This document shows, one piece after another, positions 1 through 12,105 of a stretch of 64,000 bases of DNA. Numbering within the stretch: the first letter of the stretch is position 1; each line of letters begins with the position of its first letter. The stretch is from Notospermus geniculatus. Taxonomy: Eukaryota; Nemertea; Pilidiophora; Heteronemertea; Lineidae. Position numbers and translations under genes: made by a program. Location of the stretch: NCBI GenBank assembly GCA_002633025.1, contig NMRB01000312.1, forward strand, positions 193,170 through 257,169, given 5' to 3'. The notes below the pieces were generated by a model, which worked only from the letters and a program-made list of their open reading frames with translations, did no database searches and had not been told where the DNA came from.

Positions 1-104
1 ACGGTGCTGGACTTGGGCTAAGCTGTCCAACACTACCAGTATTAGTCTGTCCTGTCTGGTTCCCTGCACCGTGTTCTGACTGCAGCTGAAGATTAAGCTT
101 TCCC

Positions 105-1430
105 TCATGGAAGTGCAGCCCCTACTGCACATGCAGCCCCTACTGCAATGGTACTGCTGAGACTTGTGTTTTTGGGAAACGAGACTGCAATGGGACTGCA
201 GCAGGAATGGGGACTGCAATAGTACTGCACAGTGGGACTGCAATAGCGCTGCAGCAGGTATAGGGACTGCAATGGGACTGCATAAAGGGACTGCAATAGG
301 ACTGCATTTAATGAGGGGACTGCAGTAGTACTGCCCAATTAGAGGTAGCTCCTGAGGGACTGTAATAGCACTGCATAATGGGACTGCAATGGGACTGCAT
401 GGACTTAAAGAATATTTGCTGTTGTAATAGGGACTGCAACGGGACTGCTCGGACTTAACATTATTTCTTTGAATGACTGGGGGACTGCAATGGGACTGCA
501 CATGATTGAGTAATCTTTATGGTCATGTGACCTGTTTGAAAACATTTTGGAGCCAAGCGGCCATCTTGGAAATGTGGTTTTTCCTTTGGTGGAGTTATTA
601 CCGTTTCTTTCTGGGCCATCTTGGTCAAATGGTGGTTCAATGTGTTGCCTTTAGTCAAGTACATGAAGTAGGAGCCAATGTGGGAGGTGGGACAATAATT
701 TTTTGTAAGTTTTCATTTTTCAACCTTTCCATTGCACCCTTTATCCAATTCAAAATATCACCTGTTCCAAGCATGCACTGTCCATCATGTCGATAGTGCT
801 GGTGCCTTCACCGGTTTTTAAAATTCACCTTCAATGATTTTCTATCAATTTTATGGTGAATTCGCAAGTTTCGTAGAGGTTTCTACAGTTGATGCTCTGA
901 GCAGAATTTGTGATATACCGGTATATCATAATTATCAACTTGATCAGTGCACTTCAAGGATAAACCCAGTTACAATTCTAAGTTTTCCAACCAAAAATAT
1001 TCTGTGTGCAGACTCAAGAGTGTATGTATGTATTGCAGCATTCCAGTATATGCGCAAGTGTGCTGGCCAACTGGGACTGCATTAGTACTGCTGGGAGGGA
1101 CTGCAACAGTACTGCAGGGGGACTGCAATGGGACTGCTGGGAGGGACTGCAACAGCACTGCAGGGGGACTGCAATGGGACTGCTGGGAGGGACTGCAACA
1201 GCACTGCAGGGGGACTGCAATGGGACTGCTGAGAGGGACTGCGTAGCTCATTTAAATAATTCAAGGGCTATCTCTTAGTACAGGGTTCATGCATGGGTGC
1301 AGTGCGGACTGCGCTGCAGTCCCATGGGACTGCAATAGAGCTGCAGATGGGACTGCAATAGTACTGCAACAGGACTGCCTTCTGGAACTGCAAAGGGACT
1401 GCAATGGGACTGTAATGGGACTGCCTTTCC
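105..1430. repeat. GGGACTGCAAT minisatellite block
   Basis: Two stretches (about 105-500 and 1070-1430) are built from a degenerate unit near GGGACTGCAATGGGACTGCA. Inside it, 1090-1230 carries about three copies of a higher-order 46-bp unit starting CTGGGAGGGACTGC. Between them lies about 570 bp without repeats. Several overlapping open frames on both strands here translate only the repeat (AVPLQSP-like) and are not genes. Confidence 0.9.
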
Positions 1431-4400
1431 ATGAGGGTTTCCCGGTTCGCCGGTTTTTCTCTAGGACTAGTCAGAGGGCTAGCAACCCTAGGACTTGAAG
1501 GTCTTGGACTAACCGGACGGAATGCGCTTTGGAAATCACGGTCTCTTCGTCCAGACATGGCACGAGTTGACTGTCTTCAAACATCAATCTATCACAGAAT
1601 CCTTTCTTTGGAAATTTCATAAAATCCAAAAGTGGTATTCACATCACTGCATCTATTCCTCACAATCCTGCAAAAGACATAAGAAAGTAAATATTTTTGC
1701 AGTTACAAAGATGAAGAAATCTGAAGAAACCACCAAAACATACACTGTAAAGCAGTGAAAAAAAAGGAATTTTGAGATTAGATGAGATTATCTCGTGAAA
1801 GACCAAGCTCAAAGGACATGTCTGCGACTATCAACATGCAGACAGTACAGCAGGCAGATCAATTATTGGCAACGGGGCCATCTCAAAATTCCTAACCACA
1901 CCAGAAAGAGATTTTTATCAAAAATGTCCCATCTAGCCCAATGCAATAATGCAATGGTATAAAACACCAATTTTATGATTCTGACAAAGAGACAATGACT
2001 AAATACATATGACGCAGATGTCTCTTAATTGGCATCCATTCCACCCTGGGATCCCTAAAAATCAGCAGTACGTTTCAACTCAAAAGAAAAGATTTTCTTA
2101 CTGAAGGAAAAAACGCAAATGTCAAGTAGCATGTTCCCCTCTAACAGAAAAGTTCACGCTATACAATGATAGCAAATATTATCAATCCCAGTCAAATATA
2201 GAATTTGTAGAATATGTAAAACTATCACTTGATCTACTTGATCTCGTCCTGGCCCCATGACATGAGAATGAGTTATTATGAACAAAATTTAAGTGGAACA
2301 CTAAAAATATTGAAAAAAAATTAATAATCCCGAAACACCTTGCACCATGAGCTCTTCTGTAAATCCTCCTGAGACCAAGAACTTTGAGAATCCAGAGAAA
2401 AACAAGAAAGACATTGAATCCAAGTTCTGGCAAAGTTTGCCTGCCTGGGCCTAATCCCAATTTATTCGTCCTACCCGTCTCTAAATTCAAACACAAGTGT
2501 TGTTCTTCTCCAAATAACTGTTGACTGTTCACTACTCTCGTACAACAGTGACATATCTGCCATGTGCAAGCCTTAGATTTGAAAACATTTGATTTTGTGA
2601 ATGTCATGGAACTGCCCCACGAAAATCAAATCTGCTAACCATTTTTCCAATCAAGAGACACAACCAATGCGCTGATAATTTCAAAGAGGCTACAGAACAT
2701 AGAAATATGGAAGTCACGAATTGATTTAGCTATTATCATGTCATACATACAAGTCGAGGTGATTTATGTTGCATGAAATTCTCAACTATTACACCACAAA
2801 TATAAATCTCATTGTGGGCAACCAGGGAAGCAAAGCTTTGCTAACAAAGAACCACCAGTAAGACATGTAGGCCTACCGTGGTAATGAGGATGTTTTTACA
2901 TGACCATACTATTTGCCGCAAGTTACATTACCTACTAGTATTTTTCTAGGCAGACCCTCACCGTAGATCAGTGGCCACTGATATAATCTGTTAGATCACC
3001 CTGATTAGTCAAAGATGGCCCAGATCGGTTGATGATGGCTTTGATTGGTGTGGATGACTAAAGATCAGCCGTGATCAGCGATGATCACCGATGATCAGGC
3101 CATGATCACCCAAAATTTCAAGTAGGGTTACCACAAACTGTCCGACATGCATACTTCACTCAATGGGGACCCTGGCTCACTGTAGGTGTCACAAGTGGTT
3201 AAAACTATTGAAAAATAACAGACATCCCGGTCCTGTCAATTTCCCACACAAAAGGCGTCCATTGTATGAGGACCGGGTTTTGGTATGCTACCCTCTGTCG
3301 AGCCAGGATCGTCATATTGTCAATTTCAGCAAAGATATTCCCCAAATGGAAATCCTCATCACATTAATTGCTAATTTCGGAAAATGATGAACATGAATCA
3401 TGATTCAAAGAGGACTGAGGTCCTACAAAACCAAAGATAGAGTTACCTGACCATTCCTCAGCACAGTTCGCAGGCAATAAGATGTGATCTGGTGAGAGAT
3501 ACTGCCTGGAATGGAGAATGAGTGGTTCACCTCCCGAGGACATGCCAGTTCACCATACATGTGTATAGAAAGGAAACAATGCCCTGGACTCAGAGCATCC
3601 CACAAGGAAACTGAAGACAACTGACTGAGTCTTTGCAACAATGATTGTCAGTAATTAGACTGAAAATGTCACTGACTTGAGGGGCCATTACAACATCAAC
3701 TGGAGGCAAATGACCTTGACCCTGGTCTACTTTCACATCAGACCAAAACATGCCCAGACGGTTGCATGCTCTTCTCCCACACCGACAATCATCCGTTTCT
3801 ATGGCAACTGGTGGATACATGTTCATAACGAAAGCCACCAGCCAATCATGAAATGGTCTGGCATGTCTGGCAACACAAGCTATGCAACATAATTTTGGGG
3901 ATTTTTCATCCTCCCACAGCACGGCTTCGGTCTCGCTCCTCTTCATACATTGCACACGAATTGTGTGAGTGGATAGAGAGGAGCGAGGTAAAAACCCCTG
4001 CTGTGGGAGGATGGGATTTTTGGAATGGTTCAATCAAATTACCACTTACCAGTGAAAGAAATGAAATGCAAGGTTCCTGTTAATCACAGTATTGATATGA
4101 AGGAACTAGAACAAGAGTGAACTCCTTCCTTGCTAATGGCAAAATGAAAGTAACAACTGCAACCAACAATCCATTTTTGTTGAATGACACATGGCAAGCG
4201 ACACCATAGTACTAGTAGTATCATGATGATGCTTCTGTCAACAGCTTACCATTAATATTCATCACACACTGTATTAACAAGCTAGGATGAAAGCCTATTT
4301 TTATGGTAGTAAAGCCACGAATTATCATTTGGCGACTTGTAGAGTAACTGGATCAGTAAAAAGCTCAGCTAACACCCAGAAGCCACAAATACTATCAGCA

Positions 4401-4537
4401 GATTATGAGAATGTACGGTAAATCACTGGGCAATCAATGATGATATAAATGCACTACAGGGTGTGGCCAAAACGATAATCCAGCTTCACAGCACAGTTAT
4501 TTCTGAAATGGGAGTTGGTTTTGGCTGTCAAATCTTG
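1431..4537. other. intergenic, no supported gene
   Basis: AT-rich non-repetitive DNA without a recognisable coding exon. A 141-codon minus-strand ORF (2182-2607) and a 147-codon one (3590-4033) have no motif I recognise and no convincing splice context. About 3003-3115 is a short run of degenerate GATGATCA repeats. A small inverted repeat sits at 3907-4013. Confidence 0.5.
3907..4013. repeat. short inverted-repeat element
   Basis: ATCCTCCCACAGCA at 3908-3921 is mirrored by TGCTGTGGGAGGAT at 3999-4012. An inner pair, CTCGCTCCTCT and AGAGGAGCGAG, is nested inside. The form is that of a small MITE; I see no clear target-site duplication. Confidence 0.5.
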
Positions 4538-4651
4538 TCAAGGTTGCATCACCATCTTCCTCAACTCAATGTTACCAGATGGCCGTAATAACTTGTGCTT
4601 CGCCACCTCATAGTCGTACCTCACATTAAAATATTTATGAGAATCACTCTC
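4538..4651 (-). CDS. candidate terminal exon, unidentified gene
   Basis: On the minus strand a pyrimidine-rich stretch ending GCAAG is followed by 38 in-frame codons and a TGA. The peptide includes KYFNVRYDYEVAKHKLL and LRPSGNIELRKM. It reads like protein rather than random translation, being charged and balanced with no low complexity. I do not recognise the family. Whether it belongs with the candidate first exon at 8383-8461 is unknown. Confidence 0.3.
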   Translation of the reverse strand, partial: ESDSHKYFNVRYDYEVAKHKLLRPSGNIELRKMVMQP

Positions 4652-5077
4652 CTTGCAAAAACAGTATAATAGAGACAAAACATAGACCTAGATGCAAATG
4701 GACCCAACATATACCAGTAACAACCATCTTGTCATATTACCAATTTTTATCATAACATTACCATCCCGCATTGCTTTTAATTTCCCACCATTTTCTCTGT
4801 TGACCATGCTTTCACTTTCAGAGACTTTGAATTCCAATGGACATGGATTGCTAGAAGCAGTCATCTCATACATATTTCAGTGACCATCAAATTGATTGAC
4901 AGACAAGCATGACTGATGAATTCCATCAATAACTTTAGCGTACTTTTAAAACACTGAAAAAGCATGCAGTCCTATACCTACAGGGTGTCCAAAAGAGTCC
5001 CTCCAGATCTCTTGAGACCCAGGTTTGTGTACGGTAGTTCAACTGAATTTTTAAACCTTGTCCCTGTTGGATTTTAA

Positions 5078-5328
5078 AGGAGCTGGACGTCCAAGTTGTA
5101 AACACTCACTCACTGGTTCTCTATCCATGCGACGCCTGTGGTGCTGCTGCCTATTGTTGGTGATTTGTAATGACGTGAATATCGTGAGTGAGTTGCATTG
5201 GACCGGGCACCAGTCTAACGATCACGGGGCGCTACTGGTGCTGCCACCTTCACGAAGGAATAAAACTAGTTTGCTGGCCACTGTTTGTAAACAAACTGGT
5301 TTGTTTACAACTTGGACGTCGAGCTCCT
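5078..5328. mobile_element. TTAA-flanked MITE, 251 bp
   Basis: TTAA at 5074-5077 and 5329-5332 flanks inverted termini AGGAGCTGGACGTCC and GGACGTCGAGCTCCT. The TIRs continue through AAGTTGTAAAC for about 26 bp with one mismatch. A TTAA duplication is the piggyBac-type signature. There is no transposase ORF, so the element is non-autonomous. It shares the AGGAGC start with the element at 14847-15050. Confidence 0.85.
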
Positions 5329-5645
5329 TTAAGGCCAATGAGCAACACTTTTTTTGAGACACCCTGGAGAAGGAGACCTGCATCCTCATTTTCAATGGCT
5401 ACAAGATTTCAAACTGACCAGACACAAGAGGTGACAGGATCATATCTGATCAACTAATTGCAAAATTTTGAATTCCTTGATTTTCATGGTCCATCACCTA
5501 GGCCTACATGTAGGTTAGTATTTTTCTGCACCAAGGATGATATTCAGTCACTCTCCCATGACCCAACATTTTTTTTTCAATCAGCCATACAAATAAATGG
5601 TAAGTCAAGCCCAGAATCACACATGTCCAACTTGACATTCCTATA

Positions 5646-5911
5646 CACCGATTTCACAACTCGCAGCGATCACAGCGCCCCTAGTAGCAGTATATAACAG
5701 CCATTTCCGGTTTACCTCGCCTCCAGGTGTAATTCCTAGGAGCGAGGTTGATTTTCAAGTTCACCACCAGGAGTGAGGTAAACATTTCCTAGATCGAGGT
5801 TACCTCACTCCTGGTAGTGAGGTTAAAAACTAACCTCGCGCCTAGGAATTACACCGGAAATGGCTGGCGAAAGTAGGTGTGCTGTGATCGCTTTGAGTTG
5901 TGAAATCGGTG
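5646..5911. mobile_element. TA-flanked foldback element, 266 bp
   Basis: TA (5644-5645 and 5912-5913) flanks the perfect terminal repeat CACCGATTTCACAACTC. Complementarity extends inward with interruptions, through GCGATCACAGC, CCATTTCCGG and CCTCGC blocks, so most of the element can fold on itself. TA duplication is typical of Tc1/mariner-type transposition. No coding capacity. Confidence 0.8.
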
Positions 5912-6454
5912 TATTCTGCATTTTGCTAGTTTACTATCCAATGAATAATTTGTATACCAGTACATGTAGAAATACATGAATTAGCTCATTTAAAATCATC
6001 ACTTTCAGCTAAGCCAAGTTTATCAGATCAATACTAACAGAAATCAATTAATTCTTGATCAATATATATCTCGGACAGATTCATAACTGAGAAAACATAC
6101 TAAGAAAGCCAGATCAAGACTATCAGAACATTATGAAAAAAAAAAGAAAAACGTAAAAATCAGCAGTCATCCAATGAGGTAAAGTGGAAATGTGACTTGT
6201 GGATCCATCCAATCGAAAGCATGACCATGCAAGCTCAACAGCAAGATTTTCAATTACCGGTTTAATGAAGCAGGATTCCTGACATGTGTGACAACTGACT
6301 TGTGTCAATCAATGCCTAACCTGGATAAGGTCCCTTTAAGTTTGAACGCTAGGTTTTTCTATGTAAACCCTCCATCCCACCAATTCATACTTCTGATGTG
6401 AAGGAATCAGAGTTGAGAGCATATGGCACATTTAAAATATTCATAATATTACAT

Positions 6455-6912
6455 TGATAAATGAAAAGGCAATTTCCAGAGTGTTTGCGAATTTTCGACC
6501 CCAACCGGGGTCTTCTTCAGGCTGGAAACAACTGTTAGTATAATTATACTATAATTTTACTGTTAGTATAATTATACTGTTAGTTTAATTCCTCCAAGCT
6601 ACAATGTATATTATACACCCTTCCTTTCAGCCTATTCAAGCCTTACATTCACTAATTACATTTCTGTTAGGTTGAGCAACCACTTTTTGGGGCTTGTATT
6701 CTTTCCTTAATTGCTGTCACGTCCTGTTTGGATGGGATACTTCTAATCTACATTTGGGTTTCAGCTCAGACTGTTCTAGAGTTTCGGATTGTAAAGTTCC
6801 AGCCTGAAGAAGACCCCGGTTGGGGTCGAAAATTCGCAAACACTCTGGAAATTGCCTTTTCATTTATCATATATTGTGTGTCAATTTTTGTGCTTTTCTC
6901 CTCTTTGGATCA
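6455..6912. mobile_element. retroelement-like inverted pair with 72-bp identical arms
   Basis: Arms 6455-6526 and 6798-6869 are identical 72-bp inverted copies around about 270 bp. Each holds CCTGAAGAAGACCCCGG followed by TTGGGGTCGAAA, an 18-nt hairpin within a CUGAAGA...GAAA context. The right arm continues as a dispersed repeat found inverted at 57557-57705. Inverted flanking copies with hammerhead-like cores suggest Penelope-like retroelement ends, but no reverse transcriptase is visible, so the class is inference. Confidence 0.55.
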
Positions 6913-7116
6913 TAATATTACATTCATAATAATAACAGCTGTTCCTGACAAAGGATACAATGGTCACACAATATTACTTAGTATAACCACGTATCAGAAA
7001 GTATAGTAATACCCAACACATCTGGTAAATATAAGGATTATTCACAATTCTGTCATTCATTCGCTCACTCTGTCAGCAGAGACATGTCCTCATCAGCCCA
7101 TGAATAATGTAGAGTA

Positions 7117-7505
7117 CAGTGGACCCTCCATTTAAGGACAACTTTGGGACTGCATGCTGTCCCCAATTAAGAGGTGTCCTAATTTCAGAGGGTGAAATGA
7201 ATAGAAACAACAAATTTGGAGCTGAACTTAAAAGAGAAATGTCATCTGGTAGAGGTGAATGTTATGGGAAGCTTTTACTGTACCATATAGTGACTTTTCC
7301 AAGGCCAAGGGGTCCTGGTGAATTGTAAGATATTTGTGCCCAACAGAATCGTGCTTTCCTTGGTTTAGGATGCCTCTTTGCAGGAGGACACAATGCTTAA
7401 ATCTAAATTAGCCATTGTCAATTAGGTTTGCATTCAGAGGTCATTACACCTACCAAATAAGGGCATTTTGTCATTCATATCAGTCCAAAGGGGTCCATCA
7501 TAGAG
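7117..7505. repeat. dispersed repeat (GTGGACCC / AAGAGGTGTCC type)
   Basis: Starts CAGTGGACCCTCCATTTAAG, contains CAATTAAGAGGTGTCCTAA and ends near GGGGTCCATCATAGAGAGG. A related segment lies at about 19690-19876 in an EXOC3 intron (ATTGAGATGTGTCCTG, ending GGGTCCCACTG). No coding potential. Confidence 0.45.
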
Positions 7506-8382
7506 AGGATGGATCTTAGCAGAAGTATTATAATGAGGAATATAGCTTACCATGCATAGGCCTACCACAGGAGCATGCTCCAGGTCCAGAATGATGGTAC
7601 AATGTAGGCCTAACTAAAAGTCCACTGCTTGGCTCTCGATGAAGCACTGTAGGCCTACAATACAACCTCTCATTTCATTTGGAAATTGTCTAACTGACAG
7701 ACTGGGTAAGGTCTACCCCAATCTAAGGAACAGAATAGGACAGTGGTTAGGCCTAATCAGGCTCATCACAAGTTCATCCCCAGCCTGGGCTTATTTGGTG
7801 ACAATATGTATTTTTCCCTTTCTTTCAATTCAACTCAGGATTTAAAACAAAACAGAAACAATGTAGGCCTATAGATTTACCCACATTTCACTAAATCCCA
7901 CAGTTTGTTCTGGATATTTTATTTAGAATCGAGCATCCTAAATTGAATTCCTTAGCATTATTATGATAGGCCTATTAGGCCTGCTGGTTTGCACTTAGGA
8001 TGCTGGTTTCTCTTTCTGTTTCTAGACCTACCGGTAGGCCTACCTATTAACAGATTAATCATTTCCAGGCCTTTTGGCTAAAAGTACAGAGATCATCCTT
8101 GGTCAACTCGTTCTCGGGCCTTGTATGCCACGGGCCTCCTTGCCCCCCAGCAGAGCAGCCAGCCTGACACTGGAATGACAGCTACCTTCCACTACAATGC
8201 TCTCTAGCTGCTGTTGCACTCCGTACAGTACAGCTAACATTGTATGCCGCACACACAAAGTGCAAGGAATCCATCCGTCAATTTCTTCAGCGGCATTATC
8301 ATGATTATGAAGATGTCAGCAGACGTATAGAGGACTAGCATGAGCAACATCCATTATAAACGTTTAAATACTAAGACCTTAC

Positions 8383-8461
8383 CTTCCTTTACAAGCGGCC
8401 TAGGCCACGAAGCCGGCCTGTCCTCTCCATAGAATAGAAATCGAGATTGCCGCATCCTCAT
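8383..8461 (-). CDS. candidate first coding exon, unidentified protein
   Basis: Minus-strand ATG at 8461 opens 26 codons, ending in phase 1 at a strong donor (GGAAG then GTAAGG). The N-terminus is arginine-rich and includes RFLFYGEDRPASWPRPLVK. The surrounding DNA is relatively CpG-rich, as expected for a promoter, and the gene would diverge from POLR2K. No downstream exon can be linked with confidence and I do not recognise the protein. Confidence 0.3.
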
Positions 8462-8588
8462 CTTGTCATGTATGGGGATACACGTGGTTATTAATAGCAT
8501 CTTGTCGCCACCGCCCCACTGCGGTGCTTTGATGAACCAAAAAAGTGCAGACGCTATAAACTCAGACTACATGCAGTGCACTTAGGGC

Positions 8589-8784
8589 CTTGAATCAAAT
8601 GGTGAAAAAGGGTTAAAATGTGTTGAGATATACCACAGAGGGTGTACCACCCCAAAATAACACCCACATAAAGTGGGTGTAGAACTTCTACACCCACTTT
8701 ATGTGGGTGTTATTTTGGGGTGGTAGGCCTACACCCTCTGTGGTATATCTCAACACATTTTAACCCTTCACCATTTGATTCAAG
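8589..8784. repeat. near-perfect 196-bp palindrome
   Basis: CTTGAATCAAATGGTGAA at the left end is mirrored by TTCACCATTTGATTCAAG at the right. The arms (about 98 bp) meet at GTAGAACTTCTAC with a one-base centre. Only two small indels interrupt them (an extra AA on the left, an extra GGCCTA on the right). Each arm holds a nested palindrome, ACACCCAC-ATAAA-GTGGGTGT. Probably a foldback transposon remnant; no target-site duplication seen. Confidence 0.9.
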
Positions 8785-11354
8785 CCCCTGTGGCAGTACA
8801 GGAGCAGAATATAGGCCTACGCGTTATGACGGGCTGCAGTGGACCTTACTTCAAGAAGAAGCATTCGTAATGTTGGACGGGGAAATTGAGCGTCCTCCTA
8901 CTCCGACGGGACGCGTGGCGAATGGGCCGTCATCACATCTTGCATAATACATTGTATACCAGTACGCTTTTGCATGTTACGCAAGTGCACCCGCGGCGGA
9001 TAACACACACGGGCCGGTAAATTAAATGACATCTTCACGCTGGTGACTCAACTTTTTTTCGTACGCGATTTTACTCATGCATGACTAATCGTGTTGACTA
9101 TTTTTGCAGTTGTTTCGGCAAATAGAAGACTAAGGAGTGACAGCTTATTTTGTAATCACCATGGTCACCATGGCGTTCATTTTTCGTAATCAAAGATTCC
9201 TGAAGTACGTGTATTAAATTAAAGAAAATACAGCCTACTTTTAGTCAGTGACTTTTGTTCACAATGATTTTCCGCCGTTATTTGGGAACAGTGCAAAGAT
9301 AAAACCCATCAACACTTGTGCCAAGTTGTGGCGCATTTGGTAACACCGTGAGATTTTCATAACCTCAGCACCCAGGGAGAAATCCCCCCCCCCCCCTAAA
9401 ATAAAAATTTATTTCTCCACGTCCTTTCATTATGGTCACTTAGTATGAAACTTTCTTGTAGGGAGAGGGCGTGAAAGTTTTGAATTCCCCGCAACTTCCC
9501 GCGCAACTTATCTTCGGAGGTTACGAGGGTGGAACACACAGTCCTATACATCATTATGTATTTTTAGACTGTCCACGTGGAACACGTGGCGGGAAATAAC
9601 CTGGTTTCATCGGCGTCCAGACTGTGGCGCTGACTGACGATTCCTGTCGGGTAGTCCGAACGTCTGACTCGTATTGCTATTTTTAGAATCTGTTTTGCGG
9701 CCGTCAGTTCTGCAAATGAGCAACAGGAGGCAGTGTTCGGACTACCTGTCGGGTTAGGGGGAAACGGTTTGCAAGGCGTGGAATGCCGCGGGAAATGCTC
9801 GGCAAGACGTGGATGAGGGTCAGGGCTGAAAGCTAAGGTCGATCGCAATGTTCAAGTCAATGCCCAAGCGCGTCTGGTTCATATCTTTGCCACCAACACC
9901 CCATGGCGCTCACGGTCTAGAGACACGCGATTTGGTTCGGGAACATTCGGGCCACAGTCGAGAACACGTAAAATGTAAGATAGGCCAATGCGCCTTGCAG
10001 TTGTAGTGCATCATGCATGTTAGTGTACATGTATAAATTCATCTGTTCTAGTTTGATTCCCAACCCCTAGAGGGCTACGCATCTAGGGTTTGGTATTGGC
10101 TGTGGCACATTCCTTATTTGGAACGCTGGACTCCGGATTCTTGGTTGCCTGACGTCACGAGACACTCTCCAACCGCAAGGGAGACACTCTCCAACCCATG
10201 CCGTGATCAGTAGACAAAATGGTGGAATACATGCGACGTCAACGCCGGATAGACTCTCACAACTGAATTTTCCTAGGGGTTTGCATGGTTGTTGGTGACC
10301 TGGCACACCGTGGTAAGTCTTGCTGCAGAAGCAACACAATTTGCCTTGGATGCCTTTTCGAGAGCAGCATCACGCTTTTTCTGCACATGTAGCCTACCTA
10401 CGCGATGCCTAAACCACGTCCATGCATGCATGCACAGGTCACCGCCGAATTACCCCAACAATTCGGCAAGTTTGTCGTTTTTACCAGCCTCTGAATCAAA
10501 TAAATTCGATGGTTGCGTTCGTAGTGGCCGAAAACATTAGGCTTTCCCCTTCAACATGTTGAATTCGCTTTGACATTTCCCAACCACGTGCCTATGTTTT
10601 CATTGTGATTCTAAAAATAGTAACGCCATAAAAGGAAATGCTCGGAAGCCAATACCGAACCCTCATAGCCCTAGCGGTGGGTTCGGGAACCAAACTACAT
10701 CTGTTCATGTCTTCCCCTGATAGGCCCTACATCTCATGATCTAGCCTACATTGATATCTTGCGGTGGGTAATAATCAAATGGTTGTCAATCAACAATACG
10801 CTAGTAACGACCTGACAGTGGTAAAGTGAAGTCGGTAGGCCTAGCTACCAGGCTACCGGTAGGCCTACCGGTACTCCCGGTGTGGGTAGCATATTTTCAC
10901 AGTCGACACAGTCACAGTCACAGACAACAAAATGCCTGCCTGCCTATCTCATCTCTGCCAGCGCTGCAGTCAGCTGGTGCTGATAGGCGATAGGCCTTCA
11001 TGTGCACAGCAATTTCACAATCAATCCACCAGCCAAGTAAGTGGTGCAGAACCTTAAGGCCTAGCTAGGCCTAGCTGTAGTGTAGTAAAAAAACAACATA
11101 AAAGGACACGTGTTTTTGTTTGTAACATCATGTGGCATGATTGTGGGTGGGCCTAAGCTATAATTATGCTTGACCCACAATCCCTGTCTTTGAGGTTTGA
11201 CATTACCTTGATTGAGTTGGACACAACACTTCAGCTCCAATTAAAATCAATAGATAGTTGTATGATTTATTTGATATAAATTGTCTTATTATTCCAGGTG
11301 CATGCCACATACTATATTACTACTCAACTCGGTGAACTAAATAAATATTGCGAT
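8785..11354. other. intergenic, CpG-richer segment upstream of POLR2K
   Basis: No supported coding exon. The stretch has more CG dinucleotides and E-box-like CACGTG/CACGTGG motifs than its surroundings, plus several AGGCCTAC and ACCGGT motif clusters near 10840-10870. It probably holds the promoter and any 5' untranslated exon of POLR2K, but I cannot place a start site. Confidence 0.4.
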
Positions 11355-12105
11355 ATGGAAAACAAAGACCAAGGACAACCTGCCACAACCAAGCAGTCTG
11401 CAATGATCTATATTTGTGGAGGTAACTGGTATTTCTTCAAATTTATTTCCCAGCTGGTGGACAAGGACGTCCACATCTATTATTGATGTTATCTTGTTTC
11501 CTTCTTTAGTCATTTATTACAAGTCTTTCGATCTTTCTTCTTAAGATTCCCCATTGCTGCAAATGTTTGAGGTGTCCATGGTTCTTTTCTGCCGTCCTTT
11601 TCAACTTGTCTCCCTTCATGTGCATTAGTTTTCCAATCTTCAGGACCCTTCAAATATGGTCAACTTTTCTTTGGTTTCGCTGACATTTCTTTTCAATACA
11701 AATTCCATCTTTGTTCCAAAGTTAATTTTATTCAACATTTCTTTTCATTCCACTTGCAGAATGTCATAAAGAGAATGAAATCAAAGCACGAGATCCCATC
11801 AGGTGTCGAGAATGTGGTTACAGGATAATGTATAAGAAGAGATCAAAACGAAGTATCCTTTTACGCAAGAAAATTTTTATACAATATACCAGTCTTTATC
11901 ATGGTAATGCCTACTCTGGTTGTTGACCCTGGTTAACTTAGATTTGCCAGTATCAAATACAGAATAAGGCTAATAAAACTCACTGTTGTAAAGTGATCCT
12001 CGGGGTGAAAGACCATCCCTCCAATATATCATAATAATAATCACGTCTGTGTCACTTGTTGGTTCCTTGACATGAATTTCAGTGATCGTGTTTGATGCCC
12101 GGTAA
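11355..12105 (+). CDS. POLR2K: RNA polymerases I, II and III subunit RPABC4 (Rpb12)
   Basis: Three coding exons (11355-11421, 11760-11852, 12083-12105) join with GT-AG introns into a 60-aa protein, close to the human 58 aa. RPABC4 is a small zinc-ribbon subunit shared by all three nuclear RNA polymerases and bridges the assembly platform of the core. Four zinc ligands are visible: Cys21-x2-Cys24 (ICGEC) and Cys38-x2-Cys41 ([13 protein letters not shown]). The C-terminus IVFDAR matches the family end. Both introns interrupt codons (Glu23 and Met54), and the frame is only restored by this splicing. The start is the ATG before ENKDQGQ; the variable N-terminal tail is as short as in relatives. 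The gene looks intact. Confidence 0.97.

Noticed and set aside
105-1278. Repeat-rich proteins (AVPLQSP repeats) encoded by 105-1278
   Set aside because: They are translations of the minisatellite, found in several frames and both strands.
3447-3505. Possible 59-nt internal exon on the minus strand (peptide QYLSPDHILLPANCAEEWS)
   Set aside because: Splice sites are plausible, but the piece is short, another frame is also open, and no neighbouring exon or family supports it.
4761-4890. Minus-strand ORF piece before GTAATATG (KLKAMRDGNVMIKI)
   Set aside because: Its phase does not fit the candidate exon at 4538-4651 and the splice signals are weak.
6728-7006. 92-codon ORF containing PEEDPGWGRKFANT
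   Set aside because: It is the translation of a dispersed non-coding repeat, also present inverted at 57557-57705.
8066-8085. GGCCTTTTGGCTAA resembling the 5' stem of U2 snRNA
   Set aside because: Only about 15 bases agree; the following branch-recognition and Sm-site sequences of U2 are absent, so it is probably chance.
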